From assembly GCA_014871385.1 (NCBI GenBank), contig CM026433.1, positions 7,306,740-7,370,739 of the forward strand: a stretch of 64,000 nt of DNA, given 5' to 3'. The notes under the pieces are model-generated. The model worked only from the letters and a program-made list of their open reading frames with translations. It did no database searches and was not told where the DNA came from. How positions within the stretch are numbered: the first letter of the stretch is position 1; each line of letters begins with the position of its first letter. Made by a program: the position numbers and the translations under genes. This DNA is from Ceratodon purpureus (Eukaryota; Streptophyta; Bryopsida; Pseudoditrichales; Ditrichaceae). Shown one piece after another: positions 9,512-22,052 of the stretch.

Positions 9512-12500
9512 TTTGGTACGAAGTTTACCGTGTACAGTGACTAGCGATTTGAATAACCTGGAAAGTTTCATCTTGCCAACAACAGCACCTTGCTCCTTGC
9601 ACTCCGAGTCGGTAAAGTCTATGCGTCCTTCTGATAAAGATATTAATGAATAAATTCAATATTAGCGCATTGTTAGCACCTGAAATGCAAGAGCCGAAAA
9701 ATCTTCCACCAGCAGAAGTGGTTCAGGGCAGATTGCTTTCTCAGAGACCCTAAGCTCAAGTGAACTCCTAGTTCACTACGCACCGTGCTAACCATGGGAG
9801 AAAACTTGTTTGTTTACGTTTAAACACTGCCTCCGCGACAAAATTCGTCAAAAACACATGTAAAACAACAAACATTGATGGCAACTGTCAAATGGGAATT
9901 CTATTCACGTTCTAACATCGACCCCATAATTGAACAAAGGACCACTGATAAAGCCCCTAAATCAGCTCTGCAATACTAGATTACTAAAGACACTTACAGA
10001 TTAATGCGCTCTAGGTTACCTAACAGGCTAACAAGTGAAACAATTCGACATATACTTCTTTAACAACTTTCTACCATCAATTTTTAGCGCTCGTGAATAG
10101 TCGAGAACTGGGACAGTGCGGTTCATCGATGACGACGTTATCCGCTGCTCTCTATAGCAAACTCTACATAAAAAATTCTCAGAAATTGAGAACGACCCAG
10201 TACACACAACCTTTGGAAGGCCGGATTCTTGGATGACCCATCGACCATGCCGTGACCCGACCCAGTACCACCACCAATACATCCAGACTAACTTCTGCCT
10301 CTCTCCAAAACCTAGAACGACTATAATCTCATTCTTCACGTCAAAAACTTCGTGACCCACTATCGCACTTACAGAAAGGTAGGGATACCACGTACAATCA
10401 GAACCTTTCCATCATAAGCAAACAAACGCAAACTTCACCAACTTCACCAGTTCAAAAAACTCGGCTCAAACCTATAAAATCGCTCACAGGCTTTTGGAAT
10501 ACACTCACCAAATACGTCTTTAATCGTCGGTAAGGCAAGACACAAGATCCAGATGAGCACTGACCAGCGTCAACACATCGTTATCGAAAGAATCTTGTCT
10601 CTGTAGAAGTGCCCCTTCCAGATTCCTCGCCCATGGCACACAAACCCCTGCACAGTAACTAAAGCTGCGGAATCACAAGAGTCTCAACTAAGTAGCCATT
10701 TTGAACAAAGAACAAAGATGCACATTCATGAGCTGCAAATGGCTCCATAGTATCGAACTGACCCTGATCATGACCACCCGCACCTTGCACCCTTGTTTTA
10801 TTCTGGAAAAATCTTTGAAGCCTTCTTATATTGTAGCAAAAATGACTCTGGAACATTTGCAATCCCAAGGAGATTTCTGTCTGTACACTGCTTTACCGAC
10901 AGTCGCTGATGACGGTGATGAAGGCTCCATTGTTCACATTGCAAAATCTGGGCATGACACGCCATATGAAGGTGAGTTTCCTCGGTCTATCCCTTTTTTG
11001 ATTTTGTTTTCTCTGCGACTGAAGGGAACAACGGGGAACTGGTCAAAGTTTTTCAAGTTTTTTGAAGAAAGTGGAGGGAGAATTTAAGCTAGATAAGGAG
11101 TTCAGGAATGGGAATCTTTCATGATCCCAATGCATCGACTTCGTGAACATTCATGGTGCCAATATAAACATTCCTGGTTAGCTTTTTTATGACTTGAGTT
11201 GTGGGCGACGAGGATTAGTGAGTTTCAGGACTTCCACGTATCACTTAATTGCATGTTCTAGTTGGCCGTTTACATTTATTATTCAAATACCAATTAATTC
11301 GTTATGCAGCATGAAGCTGTTGGCGATTGAGCGACGAAGCACAGGGGAAGCACACTTAGCACACCTTTCTCTTTCCAACTTATTTCTAAGCATCTTCCGC
11401 TATCCATACACGAAGTAAAATATCATGTGATTCCCAGTTTTATAAAAAGACCTGACGAAAATTCCTGAAGTTACCACATACTGGTGTAGAATCTGATACA
11501 TGTCGAGGCTTAAAAATTATCGAAACGTGCAGACTGGATTCTAGGATTCAATTTTTGTCTCCAAGATACGATTAATAAATTATAATTACATCGCTTAGTT
11601 GCTAAGAAAGGACAAACAGCTCAGACTTGGAAATGCACAAAACAATTCTGGAATCTAGATGAGATATTTGAAATGTGTTTCCCTAGAATTTGGGGGAGGT
11701 AATAAACTTTGGTCTCACCTCTTGCTGGAAGTTCGGTGAAGAATACTCAGCGTCCTCCAACAGTCGAGTGGAGTTATGCTCAAAATATCTTACACATCAA
11801 TAGGAGACGCATGTCAGAGCTTCTCCAGGAAAGTCCTCACAACCGGTAGAAAGCTGTACAGACTTTTCTTCCTACTGTACAGATTGGTATGGGACTACAG
11901 AAGCTTCGGGTACCCAGTCTGGTGTTCTATAAATCGTCAATGCCCGATATCAAAAATCATAGAAGAAAAATAGAAGTTGTCCATTGCACTGCAGTGAGAC
12001 CAGTTGTACTTACAATATTCAAAACTAATTAATCCACTTTTGTGTAATGACAATGTCAATGTGAAGGAAAAAGCCTCGAAGAAATGGAACAATATGAACA
12101 GAAAATCTCAAACATGGACATCTGAATGATTCTACATCTTGCATAAGATGGTTTGAAATATATACAGAAATAGTAAACAAATGTACACAAGTAGTAGACG
12201 CGGTTCTACGAACACACCGCCAAAGCAATAATTTCTAAGATTCTGCAACTAGTTCTCCTGACTGTAAGGCACATAAGCTCGTAGAAACTTGTAGAAAAGG
12301 ACGTGTCTTGAATGGAGTAGGTATCGCTCATACCGCATCTCAACCTCTACAGCTGGCTTCGATCTGTTGATATACACAGGATGATCACTTCTAGCTGGAG
12401 GAGCTTTTCCTCAGAAACCAGATCTTGATAGAGCAGGCCGTCCACTGGAAGAGATTGACAAGCAGTGTGATGGTGCCATGATCCGCTGCTGAATGTACCT

Positions 12501-12533
12501 TCTCCGGCTACGCAAGCCATCGATCCAACGTAC
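9512..12533. other. Long spacer without a supported gene
   Basis: On the - strand, about 40 codons upstream of the TGA at 9509 (9512-9633, containing RIDFTDSECKEQG and MKLSRLFKSLVTVHG) look coding and follow an acceptor-like TTATCAG; this may be an upstream exon of the kinase-HSP70 locus. From there to 12533 I find no coding exon, RNA gene or strong repeat on either strand. Confidence 0.4.
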
Positions 12534-13376
12534 TTAAGTGTGTTTGGCCATATCATAGGCGCGACGCTCACGCGCCACTGCGCGCTTCCTGGCTGCATTG
12601 TCCGCTGCACGGGCCACTTTCTGCCTTCTCCTCTCTGCAACAAATACATCGCAAAATTAGTCAGGATCGAAATCGACTTCCAACTGATGATCACAATCTT
12701 CAAAACGAACAACAAAAAAGAAACTTCGACAGCCATGAACATCAACTATTCCTCCCAGAAACCACAATGCAGCTACTGAAAACTCTAACGGAAAAGAAAA
12801 ACTACAAGAACAACCTGCTCCTCTCCCACTTCAACCGAGAATGAACACGGAGTAAGACTTCGATCGTCAGACACCGCCACACTCGTTCAAGCTGAAAGGC
12901 TTTCAACTCATGGTCACCGCAACTAAGGCTGCTAATCTAAGCGCCGCAAAGTAACCACTACAAACCGTCGCTAATAGAGCTACACTCTGAAGCTCCCCTC
13001 CTACGTCATTGCAAATAAACACGAATAAAGACCTTAAGACGATTGATTACAATGCAGCTGTGTGTATATTACCTGTTGCAGCGGCCTTCACCTCCTTGAT
13101 AGTTTCCGTTGCCGCCACTCGCTTCACGGGATGCGACGGGTGCTGAAGACGGTACAGCTTCAACATCAAATTAGCACGAATGTGCGTCATCCTCTCCGAC
13201 ACTTTGGCTCCCGCGACAGTAAACCTCATCCCCGCATTCGCCTTCATGTCCGTGAGCCTCACCGCCGGACTAACCTTGCTCTTCGCCACCACAGTCCCCG
13301 CCGGCTTCTTCCCAGCCTTGGCATTCCCCCTCGCATTGCCCTTGGCATTCCCCTTAACTCCCTCCGTCCTCGCCAT
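12534..13376 (-). CDS. Small basic protein, diverged paralogue B
   Basis: Two exons on the - strand: 13376-13073 (304 nt, ATG at 13376-13374) and 12634-12534 (101 nt, stop TAA), phase 1 intron of 438 bp; 134 aa. The intron position and phase equal those of copies A and C. The N-terminus differs (MARTEGVKGNAKGNARGNAK, a Gly-Asn-Ala/Lys repeat), but the core aligns throughout (KVSPAVRLTDMKANAG, HPVKRVAATETI), and the exon 2 helix ends in AYDMAKHT. Being older than the A/C duplication yet intact, it argues that the family is under selection. Function unknown; basic composition suggests nucleic-acid binding (inference). Confidence 0.8.
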
Positions 13377-15579
13377 CTCCTTCTCCCTCCAAAACACACC
13401 AATGCAGGCTCCAAACGGCTCAAAAGAAGCGCACAAACGAGCACAACAACTCAACTTCACTCCAAGCTCAGAAACTACAAGAGCAGCAAGACGACACGCC
13501 GAAAAGCTATGGCGAAATTGATCAGCGAAAGTTGCGTTCTAAGGAAACAGACGCCATGCTTATGAGCTCAGATATCAGGAAGAAATGCATGCGTATCCAA
13601 AGCCGCCACTACATCACAAAACCAACAAAATCTACAACACCTATAGAATTCAGGAATACAATGTAGCAGACAGTGAGATGATGTTGGTTTTGCATATACC
13701 AACGCTTTTTTGTACCCAGAGGGGGTCGTACACAAAACCGTCATTGCACTCAGAACCGATATGATCTACAGCTGGTGTGGATTTTAGAAGGTGTATATGT
13801 ACATTTGAGGTTGTGTTGGATTTAGGGTACTTGACGGGGATGGGTTAGTGCACGGGATATGGTGGCTGGGGTCCGGTTTGATTGGGGGGACACTTGGCAG
13901 CGTGGATTTGGAATCCGAGGGGTTTGATTGTAGGTTTGGGGATGACGTGGCGGAGATTTTACGTGTGGGCTGAGGGACTGGCTGACTGACTGCAGGAAGT
14001 GCGTTGATCGCGGTCATTGTGGAGGCGGGAGGTGTGAAGAGCGTGGGATTGTGGGCATTGGAGAAGGTGGCTAGTTCGCATTTTCTGCAGCAGGCTAAAG
14101 GAGCAGGGAGCCTACTTTTGTAGATCTTTGCTGAATGTGTAGGTTTAATTAGTATTTTTGGGCCTAAAGGTTCTGGAGTAGGTGAAGTTAGTCCATGTAG
14201 TTGGTCAAAATGGCTTGACTTTCATTTGATAAGAGAAAAAAGTCAAGAAAGAGAGGAATGAGAAGCGGAGAAGATTCACAAAATTAGGTTTCTGAATGAA
14301 AATATTTTTTGTTTTTTTGATATACTTGGACACTTGAAAAATATCATTTTCTATTTTAAACAAGATCAATTAACTTAAAACGTATTTTAATTTCCAAAAA
14401 TTATAGTATTAAGTTTTTTATTGTTGAATAGCTATTTAAATTAGACAAAAAAAAATATGTTTAAATAAATTAGATGGTTATATATTTATAATGTAGGTGC
14501 TTTTTCAAAAACCTTTATTATATCAAATAAATATACCAAATAACAAACATTTCTACAAAGCCAAAATCCACAACATTATAAAACATCTTAATACCAACTA
14601 CTCGTTATTAAATGTGGATTATTTTATCTTAGTTTTTCTTGCTAATTCCATCTACATTAGTTGGATGTAATGTCCCACACAAAGATTAAATTTTTTAATT
14701 TTTAATTTTTTTCATGTTGGCAAGTCAAATAGGTATTTCTTATTCATGTTGGCAAGTCAAATAGGTATTTCTTAGTGCACACAAAATTCAACTAAAGGGC
14801 ATTAAGGAAGACACAAATGAACTCAGGAAATTTTTCGAAGTAGTAAAAAATCCAAAAGGTAGTAGACGAGCGTGTTGAAGAAATTTGGCTTGACATGAAG
14901 GTTCTTCCACTGCACCAAGTTCACTCTAATAAGGTGGTTTCCGCATGCCCAACTGGCTCCTTATTCCAATGGCTATAGTTTGGCGTCAAAACAAATGGTA
15001 TAAAATTAAAAAACCACTGTACCTACATATGCGGTTGGAAATGGGTTGAGTTTAGGGCATAAATAGTAGCAGGAGTAATGGTTTAGTGGCTAGGGAGATT
15101 TGGGGTGTTGGAAATGAGATGCACAAGCATTGGGACGTGACTTTTTAGATATGGTTCACTGTTTGTATCAAAGTGTATTCCAGAATGTGATCAAGACGGA
15201 ATTGGAGGAAACTCAGTTGAAAATAGGCAATGCATGTTCGTGTATCAGTTGGAAAGTGTGGTAAATAAAGGAGCCTATCAGTTGGAAATGGGACAGCCCC
15301 CTTTTTCCATTCCGTAAATCATAACTAATTCACAGTAATTCCTAAAATACTCAAACCACCTGCACTGGGTTTTAATGTACTTGGCTCATTTGTGTAAATT
15401 TTGTCCCAGCGATTTCGCTCATTTCCCTTGCAATATCAGCTTATTCAGTTGGGAATGGGGTAACCACCTTATTGTTTATCCCACACCATGTCAGCAACAG
15501 AATAAGGCCAGTCGGTACAGTGCAAACTCCTGATCTTCCAACAGCCCTGCTGACAATCACGAAACAAGAATACTCATGC
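13377..15579. other. Spacer, AT-rich from about 14.2 kb
   Basis: No supported gene. It contains the 5' flank of paralogue B, an AT-rich stretch at about 14.28-14.72 kb, and a two-copy 32-bp tandem repeat (listed separately). Short open frames at 13784-14017 and 15472-15976 have no protein-like features; the latter overlap the promoter of copy C. Confidence 0.5.
14711..14774. repeat. Perfect tandem repeat, 2 x 32 bp
   Basis: The unit starting TTCATGTTGGCAAGTCAAAT occurs twice back to back (14711 and 14743) without mismatch, in AT-rich spacer. Confidence 0.9.
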
Positions 15580-15783
15580 CAGCCCACCGGACCCGTAGAT
15601 CTTTCCCTCCCCTCTGCAGCCCCATCCGCACGATCCCCACGATCACGACACGCGTACCACCCCAGCCACCTGGAGGTAACCCAATAAACAATCCGACTTG
15701 GCAGACACCATCACCCAATCATACGCAGCCTCGACGCCACCTGTCACGCCATTCCCGCCAGAATCATTCTCCGTCGACACACA

Positions 15784-15790
15784 TATAAAA
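15784..15790 (+). promoter_or_regulatory. TATA box of small basic protein gene copy C
   Basis: TATAAAA about 375 bases before the ATG at 16165, mirrored in the other arm at 2614-2620. A donor-like CGGTAAGC at about 15897 suggests a 5' UTR intron, but its acceptor is not clear. Confidence 0.55.
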
Positions 15791-16164
15791 CCCGAGCTCG
15801 ATGACCGAAACCTTCATCTCCATCTGCTTCAAAACTTTTCTCATCTGCGCTCCATCCCCCATCCTCACGCCTTTCACTTTCTGCTAAACTTTCCTTCGGT
15901 AAGCAATCCAACCAGTTCACTAGAATTGTCTTCCTACCTGATATACTTTTACTTTAATACCATGGGCGGCTTTTGAGTCGATGCCAGGATTGAGTGATTG
16001 TCGATGGTGTCTGTTGGTCGATGTTTCATGTTTTGCGATGCATTTGGCTAGTTTTGTGGAGCGTGGTGTGAGTGGGAGCTTCGAGAGTGGATCTGACATG
16101 GTGGAGGTATGTTGATCGATGGTCGTTGCAGGTGTTGTGGTTGTGTAATTGTTGAGTTTAGAGA

Positions 16165-16807
16165 ATGGCGAGGACGAAGACAGTTGCTACGGGGACGGCC
16201 ACTGGGCGCCGGCGCAGACACGGAGCTGCGGGAGCCGTGGCGAAGAACAAGGTCAGCCCGGCGGTGAGGTTCACGGACATGCGGGCGAATGTTGGACAGA
16301 AGTTCAGCATCGCGGGCGCTAAGGTGTCGGAGAAGATGACGTACCTCCGGGCCAATGTCATGCTCAAGCTGTACCGCTTGCAGCATCCCACGCATCCTGT
16401 CAAGCGAGTGGCTGCTACTGAGAGCATCCGGAACATGAAGGCTGCTGCCACAGGTAATTGAGATGACATTCTTTACTCGAATTTCTGCAGTATTACTCTC
16501 TGCTCGGAGCATGTGGTGTTTGCTGCTTGTTTCTGTAACTGAAGGAAAAAAGCAGCTAGTGTAACGATGTCAGTAGTTAGAGTTCGTGATGTTTTTTTTT
16601 CAAGATTTTGCATGCAGCTGGGGTTTTGAGTTTTATCCGGGGCATAGGGGAATTATATAGAGTGTATGCAGGGGATTTAATTTTGTGAACACTTGTACTT
16701 GTGCAGAGAGGAGAAGGCAGAAAGTTGCCAGAGCCGTTGACAACGCTGCTAGGAAGCGTGCCCAAGTCCGCGAGCGCCGAGCTATGGCCATGGCCCGTCA
16801 TACATAA
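16165..16807 (+). CDS. Small basic protein, copy C
   Basis: Two exons: 16165-16453 (289 nt) and 16707-16807 (101 nt, stop TAA), joined in phase 1 by a 253-bp GT-AG intron; 129 aa. The N-terminus is MARTKTVATGTATG followed by RRRRHG, then KVSPAVRFTDMRANVGQKFS, a central LKLYRLQHPTHPVKR block, and an exon 2 helix rich in Arg/Lys (QKVARAVDNAARKRAQVRER). No targeting or membrane segment is visible. It is the near-identical partner of copy A and a diverged paralogue of copy B. After Met removal the first residues ARTKT resemble the histone H3 tail start. Family and function not recognised. Confidence 0.82.
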
Positions 16808-17020
16808 GACTAGTTGAGGTTGAAGGTTAATGGAAGTTTGGTAATTGATACTGATGCACGACGATCTGTACATATCAAGAGTTTTTTAGGGAGATTGAAG
16901 TTGACGGGAGAGCTGTGTAGAATAAATTTTTCTCAAGGAAAGTATCTTCCCTGTTTGCAAGTTAGGTGGAACCAGAATTGTAACATTATGGGATGGTGTA
17001 ATATAAATTGCCAGTTTGGC

Positions 17021-17857
17021 TTGTTATACTCAATTGTTGTTCATCGGCGTTCAGAAAGTGGATACGATTAACTTCGATATGCATTTTATACTATCTGATC
17101 CACAACTTCAAAGCTTAGTATTCAGAATACACAATTGGATTATGTTCCGTTCTTTTTCTACTCTCATGATTGTCTATAAAAATGGTGAGAGAAATGGGCT
17201 CAGCTTCCAAAGCGAGCCTGTAGATAATTTGCCACCTCCTAAGCTAAACAGAGACTATCACAAACTTTTCAGCAGTCACAGGTTTCACAATCAGCATTCT
17301 GAAACTCGATTCAACAGCAAAAACTTATTTGCTGTTTCTGTCGTGGTCATGAGCAGGCCCATCACGCTTCGATTTGCATCTGCTAAGGTCACAACATGAC
17401 GCAACAGCATCGAAGAATGGAAATCTTTCAGATATTGACATTAGAAAGCCCGCAGCAAACCAGGTGCATCTACACAACCAAAAACCTCTATTCGCTTCAA
17501 ACCCAAGTTGTTTTACAAAATGAAATGTAGCACTCACATAACAAAAAACAGAAAGACTGACAACAGATATCACTGACTAAAATAAATTCTTCGACTAAAT
17601 GTATTTTTCCACATATTCATAAGGAATTGGGTACATTCGGCACTGCAGAGCTTTTTCTCGGCAGAGGTTATAGCCCTTCCTGAAGTGATGAGAGATGAAT
17701 GGATGGACGCATTTCTACGATTCAATTCGAGCTGTCTGAACTAATTGACAAGAAATTCAGCTGCGGTTTCTAGGGATCAACATTACCACATCACAGAAAC
17801 CTGCAATGAAGGATGCCTTGGGATATGAACGATGATGCCACCTCCAGAGTGTCGCGT
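17021..17857. other. Spacer without a supported gene
   Basis: Lies between the end of the inverted duplication and the 3' end of the Dabb gene. Nothing recognised. Confidence 0.5.
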
Positions 17858-20800
17858 CTACAGAGGGGAAGACTTGGTCACAGGATCTACCAAAAAATCA
17901 GCTGATAACAGCCCTGCACTGATGGGAAGAACTTTCTCCGTGAATACCTGCACAGGCAATGCAAGAGTGAGAGAACCGACGTGTAAACATTCTGCCTCAT
18001 CTCTGAGTTGCTTAGTTTTACAGCGAACAGGTCTAAGAAATTGTACACAGTTTGGGGTTGCAGGGACTTCATTTAAGACAGCAGAAAAAGCTTCACTTCC
18101 GTGCACTCTGCTTACACTGACATAAGCTGGATGTTTGCTGAATGTGTCCAGAGCCTCTTCTGCAGTTCAATACATGACATGCATTAATGAATGTGTATAT
18201 AATATCGGTTTTAAAGTTGTCGACATGAGATTTACATTTGACTTGCTACATGTACTCTTCAGTGAATCAGTGAGCTATCAAGCATGTTACTGAGAAAAAT
18301 AGCCTTCTTCATTTAAAAGGTGTTATTATTTACGTTCCATAGATACATTATTTTCTGTGAAGGAGATGAATTACAACACAAGCGTAGTATTTGTGAGAAA
18401 AAACGTAGAGAAAACAAACAGTCTGGAGACTGACCTGATGGCACCCGCACAAGAACTCCGTGTGTATAGCCTTTGCTACGATCAGAGAGGTTAACACCTG
18501 ATTCAACCCAAAATAAACGTCAGCAAAAAATTTACCAAAAAATGTCGAAGGGTTTGCTTAAATGCAAACTTGATGCACAATCAACCTCTAGTACAGTCAA
18601 ATAGCTTAAAACAAGTTTCACCTGCTGTGAGTTGAACAATAACCGACGGATCAATTTGTTGTGGAAGAGCATTGAAGGCCTCCATCATTCCTTCGGTTCC
18701 GGCTTGGCTTGCTCCCTCTCTTACTTTTATCAGAACGACGTGCTCTATTCCTTGTTGAAATTTCTGTCAGGCTCAACATCATAATATCATTTTCCACTCT
18801 TGAATTTTAATTATGGAAGAACTTTTAACTACAACCGAAGACACCGAATCCAGTTTTCTGGTCTTTTGTTATATGCTCGAATCAAAACCGTGCATATGCT
18901 GGCTACAAGTTAGAAATTAGGAAAGTTGGATCGAGTACAACATGGGAAAGCCTCATGTGAAGAACATGAACTTTGACATGTTTCTACGATTTGCATTCCT
19001 CGCCAAATTCGGGAAATCGAGCACGAGAGGAATACACGCAACTTACATCACCTCGCCTGAAGAGTGGTTCGAGGTCATCTTCAACCTCTGCTTCGAAGTC
19101 TGCAACTATGCGTCCCTGAAAAACTCCATAAGTTTAAAATGATGTAGGCATTCTCATTTTGATATTCCGTGCAGCTTACAAACATCAGTGAATTGGAGAG
19201 CTCAAGATTTGCACTTGCCGAGGCGACACAAAATCCAAGCCACATTGAAACATGATTTCTACAAGAAAGGAGAACCGAAATTGCAGGGAGAAACTCCAAA
19301 AAAACAGAACCTGCAAGAAAAATTAGCCATGGTGTTTTACCTTGCAATATGGACTGATGAACTCATCAGCAACTTTCAGGCGAGCTGGGTGGTTCATGTA
19401 CTGTTCTAAAGCTTCAAACGATGGAAAACGCTGGAAGAAAGCATGTGTGACCCCTTCCGGCATCCTTTCAACGACCCGACCTGGGAAACACAAAGCGAAA
19501 TGAATCAAAACTCAACTTCAGAGGGTATGGGTCAGAATGCTATTTTTTGTATTCAATTTCAAATAACGAGTGTCCAAACGCACCTAAGGAAACAGCCAAA
19601 ATGCCTCGGTAGTGATATTGAAGGGAGTACAGATGATCCAACATATCCTTCTCTTGTTCATCGGTTAAATCCTCCTCCATCTGGAGCAACACAACATGCT
19701 CCACCACCTTCCTGCGTAGCCCATCTATGTGCCCACCATTCAGACAATATCAACAAGCTATACATTCCATCTCTCCACAACACATTGATTAGTTGCCTGC
19801 TCAGCAAGAACAACAACGTTGTTGGAGATTCAATACTACAATCAGAAATTGTTTTCATGTACCAAAAAACTAGAAAAGACATCAGGACACAGGACCAGGG
19901 CTCAAATGAGAAGATTTACTAAGCAACATGACTCCGCAAAATGGCAAGGCTGTGCTAGGATACCTCGTACCAGTCGGCCTCGTTGATTCCTGAGGACCAT
20001 TCATGGAAGATCGCTCAGCTGCAACTATGATGTTGCTCAATCTCCTCGATGAACTGCCGAGAAAAGGACCATGTTGAAATGCTTTTCGTAGTTTTTCTTG
20101 AGAATCTGCATCAAGTAGACAACAATGACCGCAACTAAGGGTACTATCATGGACAGCTCTACTCTAACAATTATTCTAAGTCTTTATCAGATCAGAGCTA
20201 CCTTCACTAAAGGTTGCCCTAAGTGCCTGCAACATCCGCTCATGATGGTCATCTGACCGGTTTGAACATTGAAGTACTTGAGACAGAATGCAGAGGAACT
20301 TAGACACTGAATCAGAGATGGAGGATAATGCAAGTGAATTCACAGGAGGGAACTTCAGTAAGTGATATTCATCTAATAGGCAGAAGCTCTTGTAAACACT
20401 CTCTTCTATACTTGACTATGTTTCTTATATCAAAGAATACTACACATGTACTGTAATTATTCCAAAGAGCTTGTGAAGGAGCCGTAATTGTAAAAGATAA
20501 ATCACTACCCACAACAACGGCATGATTCTCAATCAGGGATCAAACAGGAACACCCGCTCCTCTACCCTAAGCTAAATTGTAAGTCCAATTGGCACTCTCC
20601 CGCAAAAACACACATAGGGCAACGAAATGCACTGCTCTTCCCTAAAGCAATGATTCACTCAAAAAAAGACAATCTCAAGTCCTCCACCCAATGCAACAAA
20701 TCCTAACTCACACCCTCCAATTCCCAATCCCAATCCAATCCAATTCCCAACTTCAGCTCCAGGGAGATCACCAAAACCGGAGAAAAGACAAAGCTCCCAA

Positions 20801-21501
20801 TCGCTCGCAGCAACATGAACTCAACATTCTACACCTGGAACACCCATTCATCAAACACGCTTCCCCTAAAATGCGAGCATTGCATAAAACCCGTCCTCAA
20901 ATCCTCCACTTGGAATCCCAAACCTCTCTCACTCACTCTCTACCACCATCCCATCTCCAGCTCCAGGTATCCAAATCCTCACCTTCTTCCAGATAAGAAA
21001 GCAGAGGATCACAAAGCGCAATTCCAATCCACCTCAATGCAACAACAAAAAACTCTCTCTCCAAAACCTCCAATCCCAATCACTCCAAATCCTGTCCACT
21101 CCTCTCTCCACCTCCAGTCCAATCCACAAAGCCTGATCCCAAAACTCCAGATTCAAGCCTAGAATTCCCAGGACAAAACTACAACCTGAACAAAACTAGA
21201 ATCTGAACAAGACTAGAATCTGAACAACCGGGGATTCGAAACTCTAGCTCTAGATTCGGAGAGCTCCACAAAGAGCTGGCTTTCCCCAAAGACATCACTC
21301 AAGAGAAAATCTAGACAACACAACATACATACCTGGCAAAGACTTGGCAAAAATGCAAACATGGTGAGGATGGCTGGAAGTTTTGATGACCCAGGGTGGG
21401 GCTCCAGGCAGGTGGGAGGAAGTGGAAGTGGTGGCGACGGCAGGGGCAAGCGAGAGCATAGCCATGGTGAGGATCATTGCCGTGAAGCCATAGCCATGCA
21501 C
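17858..21501 (-). CDS. Double Dabb (stress-responsive A/B barrel) protein, probably plastid
   Basis: Nine exons on the - strand: 21501-21333, 20105-19971, 19724-19584, 19480-19341, 19115-19047, 18763-18622, 18497-18435, 18159-18116, 17947-17858; phases agree throughout, about 330 aa. The exon 2/3 junction has an equally good alternative (19964 with 19711). Exon 1 gives a Ser/Thr/Ala/Pro-rich leader (MAMLSLAPAVATTSTSSHLP) typical of plastid targeting. Dabb domain 1 starts at KVVEHVVLLQMEEDLTDEQ and includes EGVTHAFFQRFPSFEALEQY and HPARLKVADEF. Domain 2 starts at IEHVVLIKVREGASQAGTE and includes YTHGVLVRVPS and KHPAYVS. The C-terminus (VLPISAGLLSADFLVDP) follows a short intron. Dabb proteins are small dimeric A/B barrels often linked to stress; no enzymatic activity can be assigned. 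Start choice (21501 or a Met a few codons later) is uncertain. Confidence 0.82.
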
Positions 21502-21776
21502 AGGCCTTGAAGCTGGTGCCTGGTGTGTGCTTCACTCTTTTTTTCCAGTTTCCTTTCCAGGTTGAGTGCCGAGGAACTTCTCCTCCTTCTCTTTCCCATC
21601 CGGGTTGAGCCCCTTCTCAGCTTGCTCATTGGCGGAGACCCGTGGCTCCACGTCGGATTGTTTGGGCCAGCGTGGCGGGGGGTGGATTGGTCCGGTTTTG
21701 TGCTCCGGAAGTGGCCACTTGGCTCGGAGATAACTCTATGTTGGAGGGACAGTTGTGTATGTAGTGAGTCGGTGTT

Positions 21777-22052
21777 GATACAACTCCATAGAGCGTAGCA
21801 AAATTTCTTGCATTCTAGTGTAATTCTGTTTTGTAGAGGAGAGTTACAAGGTGAGGTGATGTGCCAATTCCTGTAATTGGGCAAATTTTGAGTTAGTTCT
21901 GGATGGAGTGAATATTTGTTGATAGAACTTCATGTAGTGTAGCAAAATTTCCTACATTTTAGTATAATTTTTCTTGAGTAGAGTTACAATTTAAGTTTGC
22001 ATGTCAACTCCTATGATTGGGCAAATTTTGAGTTAGTTCCATATGGAGTTGA
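21777..22052. repeat. Degenerate tandem repeat, 2 x about 143 bp
   Basis: Two adjacent units share GTAGCAAAATTTC, GAGTTACAA and TTGGGCAAATTTTGAGTTAG in the same order, starting near 21777 and 21920. They lie in the 5' flank of the Dabb gene. Confidence 0.75.

Larger units (their letters stand above)
15580..17020. repeat. Inverted duplication, right arm (pairs with 1370-2830)
   Basis: Mirror copy of 1370-2830 with promoter, leader, two exons, intron and 3' flank of the small basic protein gene. Matching blocks include AGCCACCTGGAGGTAACCC upstream and ACGGGAGAGCTGTGTAGAAT downstream of the gene. Confidence 0.85.

Noticed and set aside
13062-13565. Open frames on the + strand over paralogue B
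   Set aside because: Antisense shadows of a GC-rich exon; paralogy and splicing support the - strand gene.
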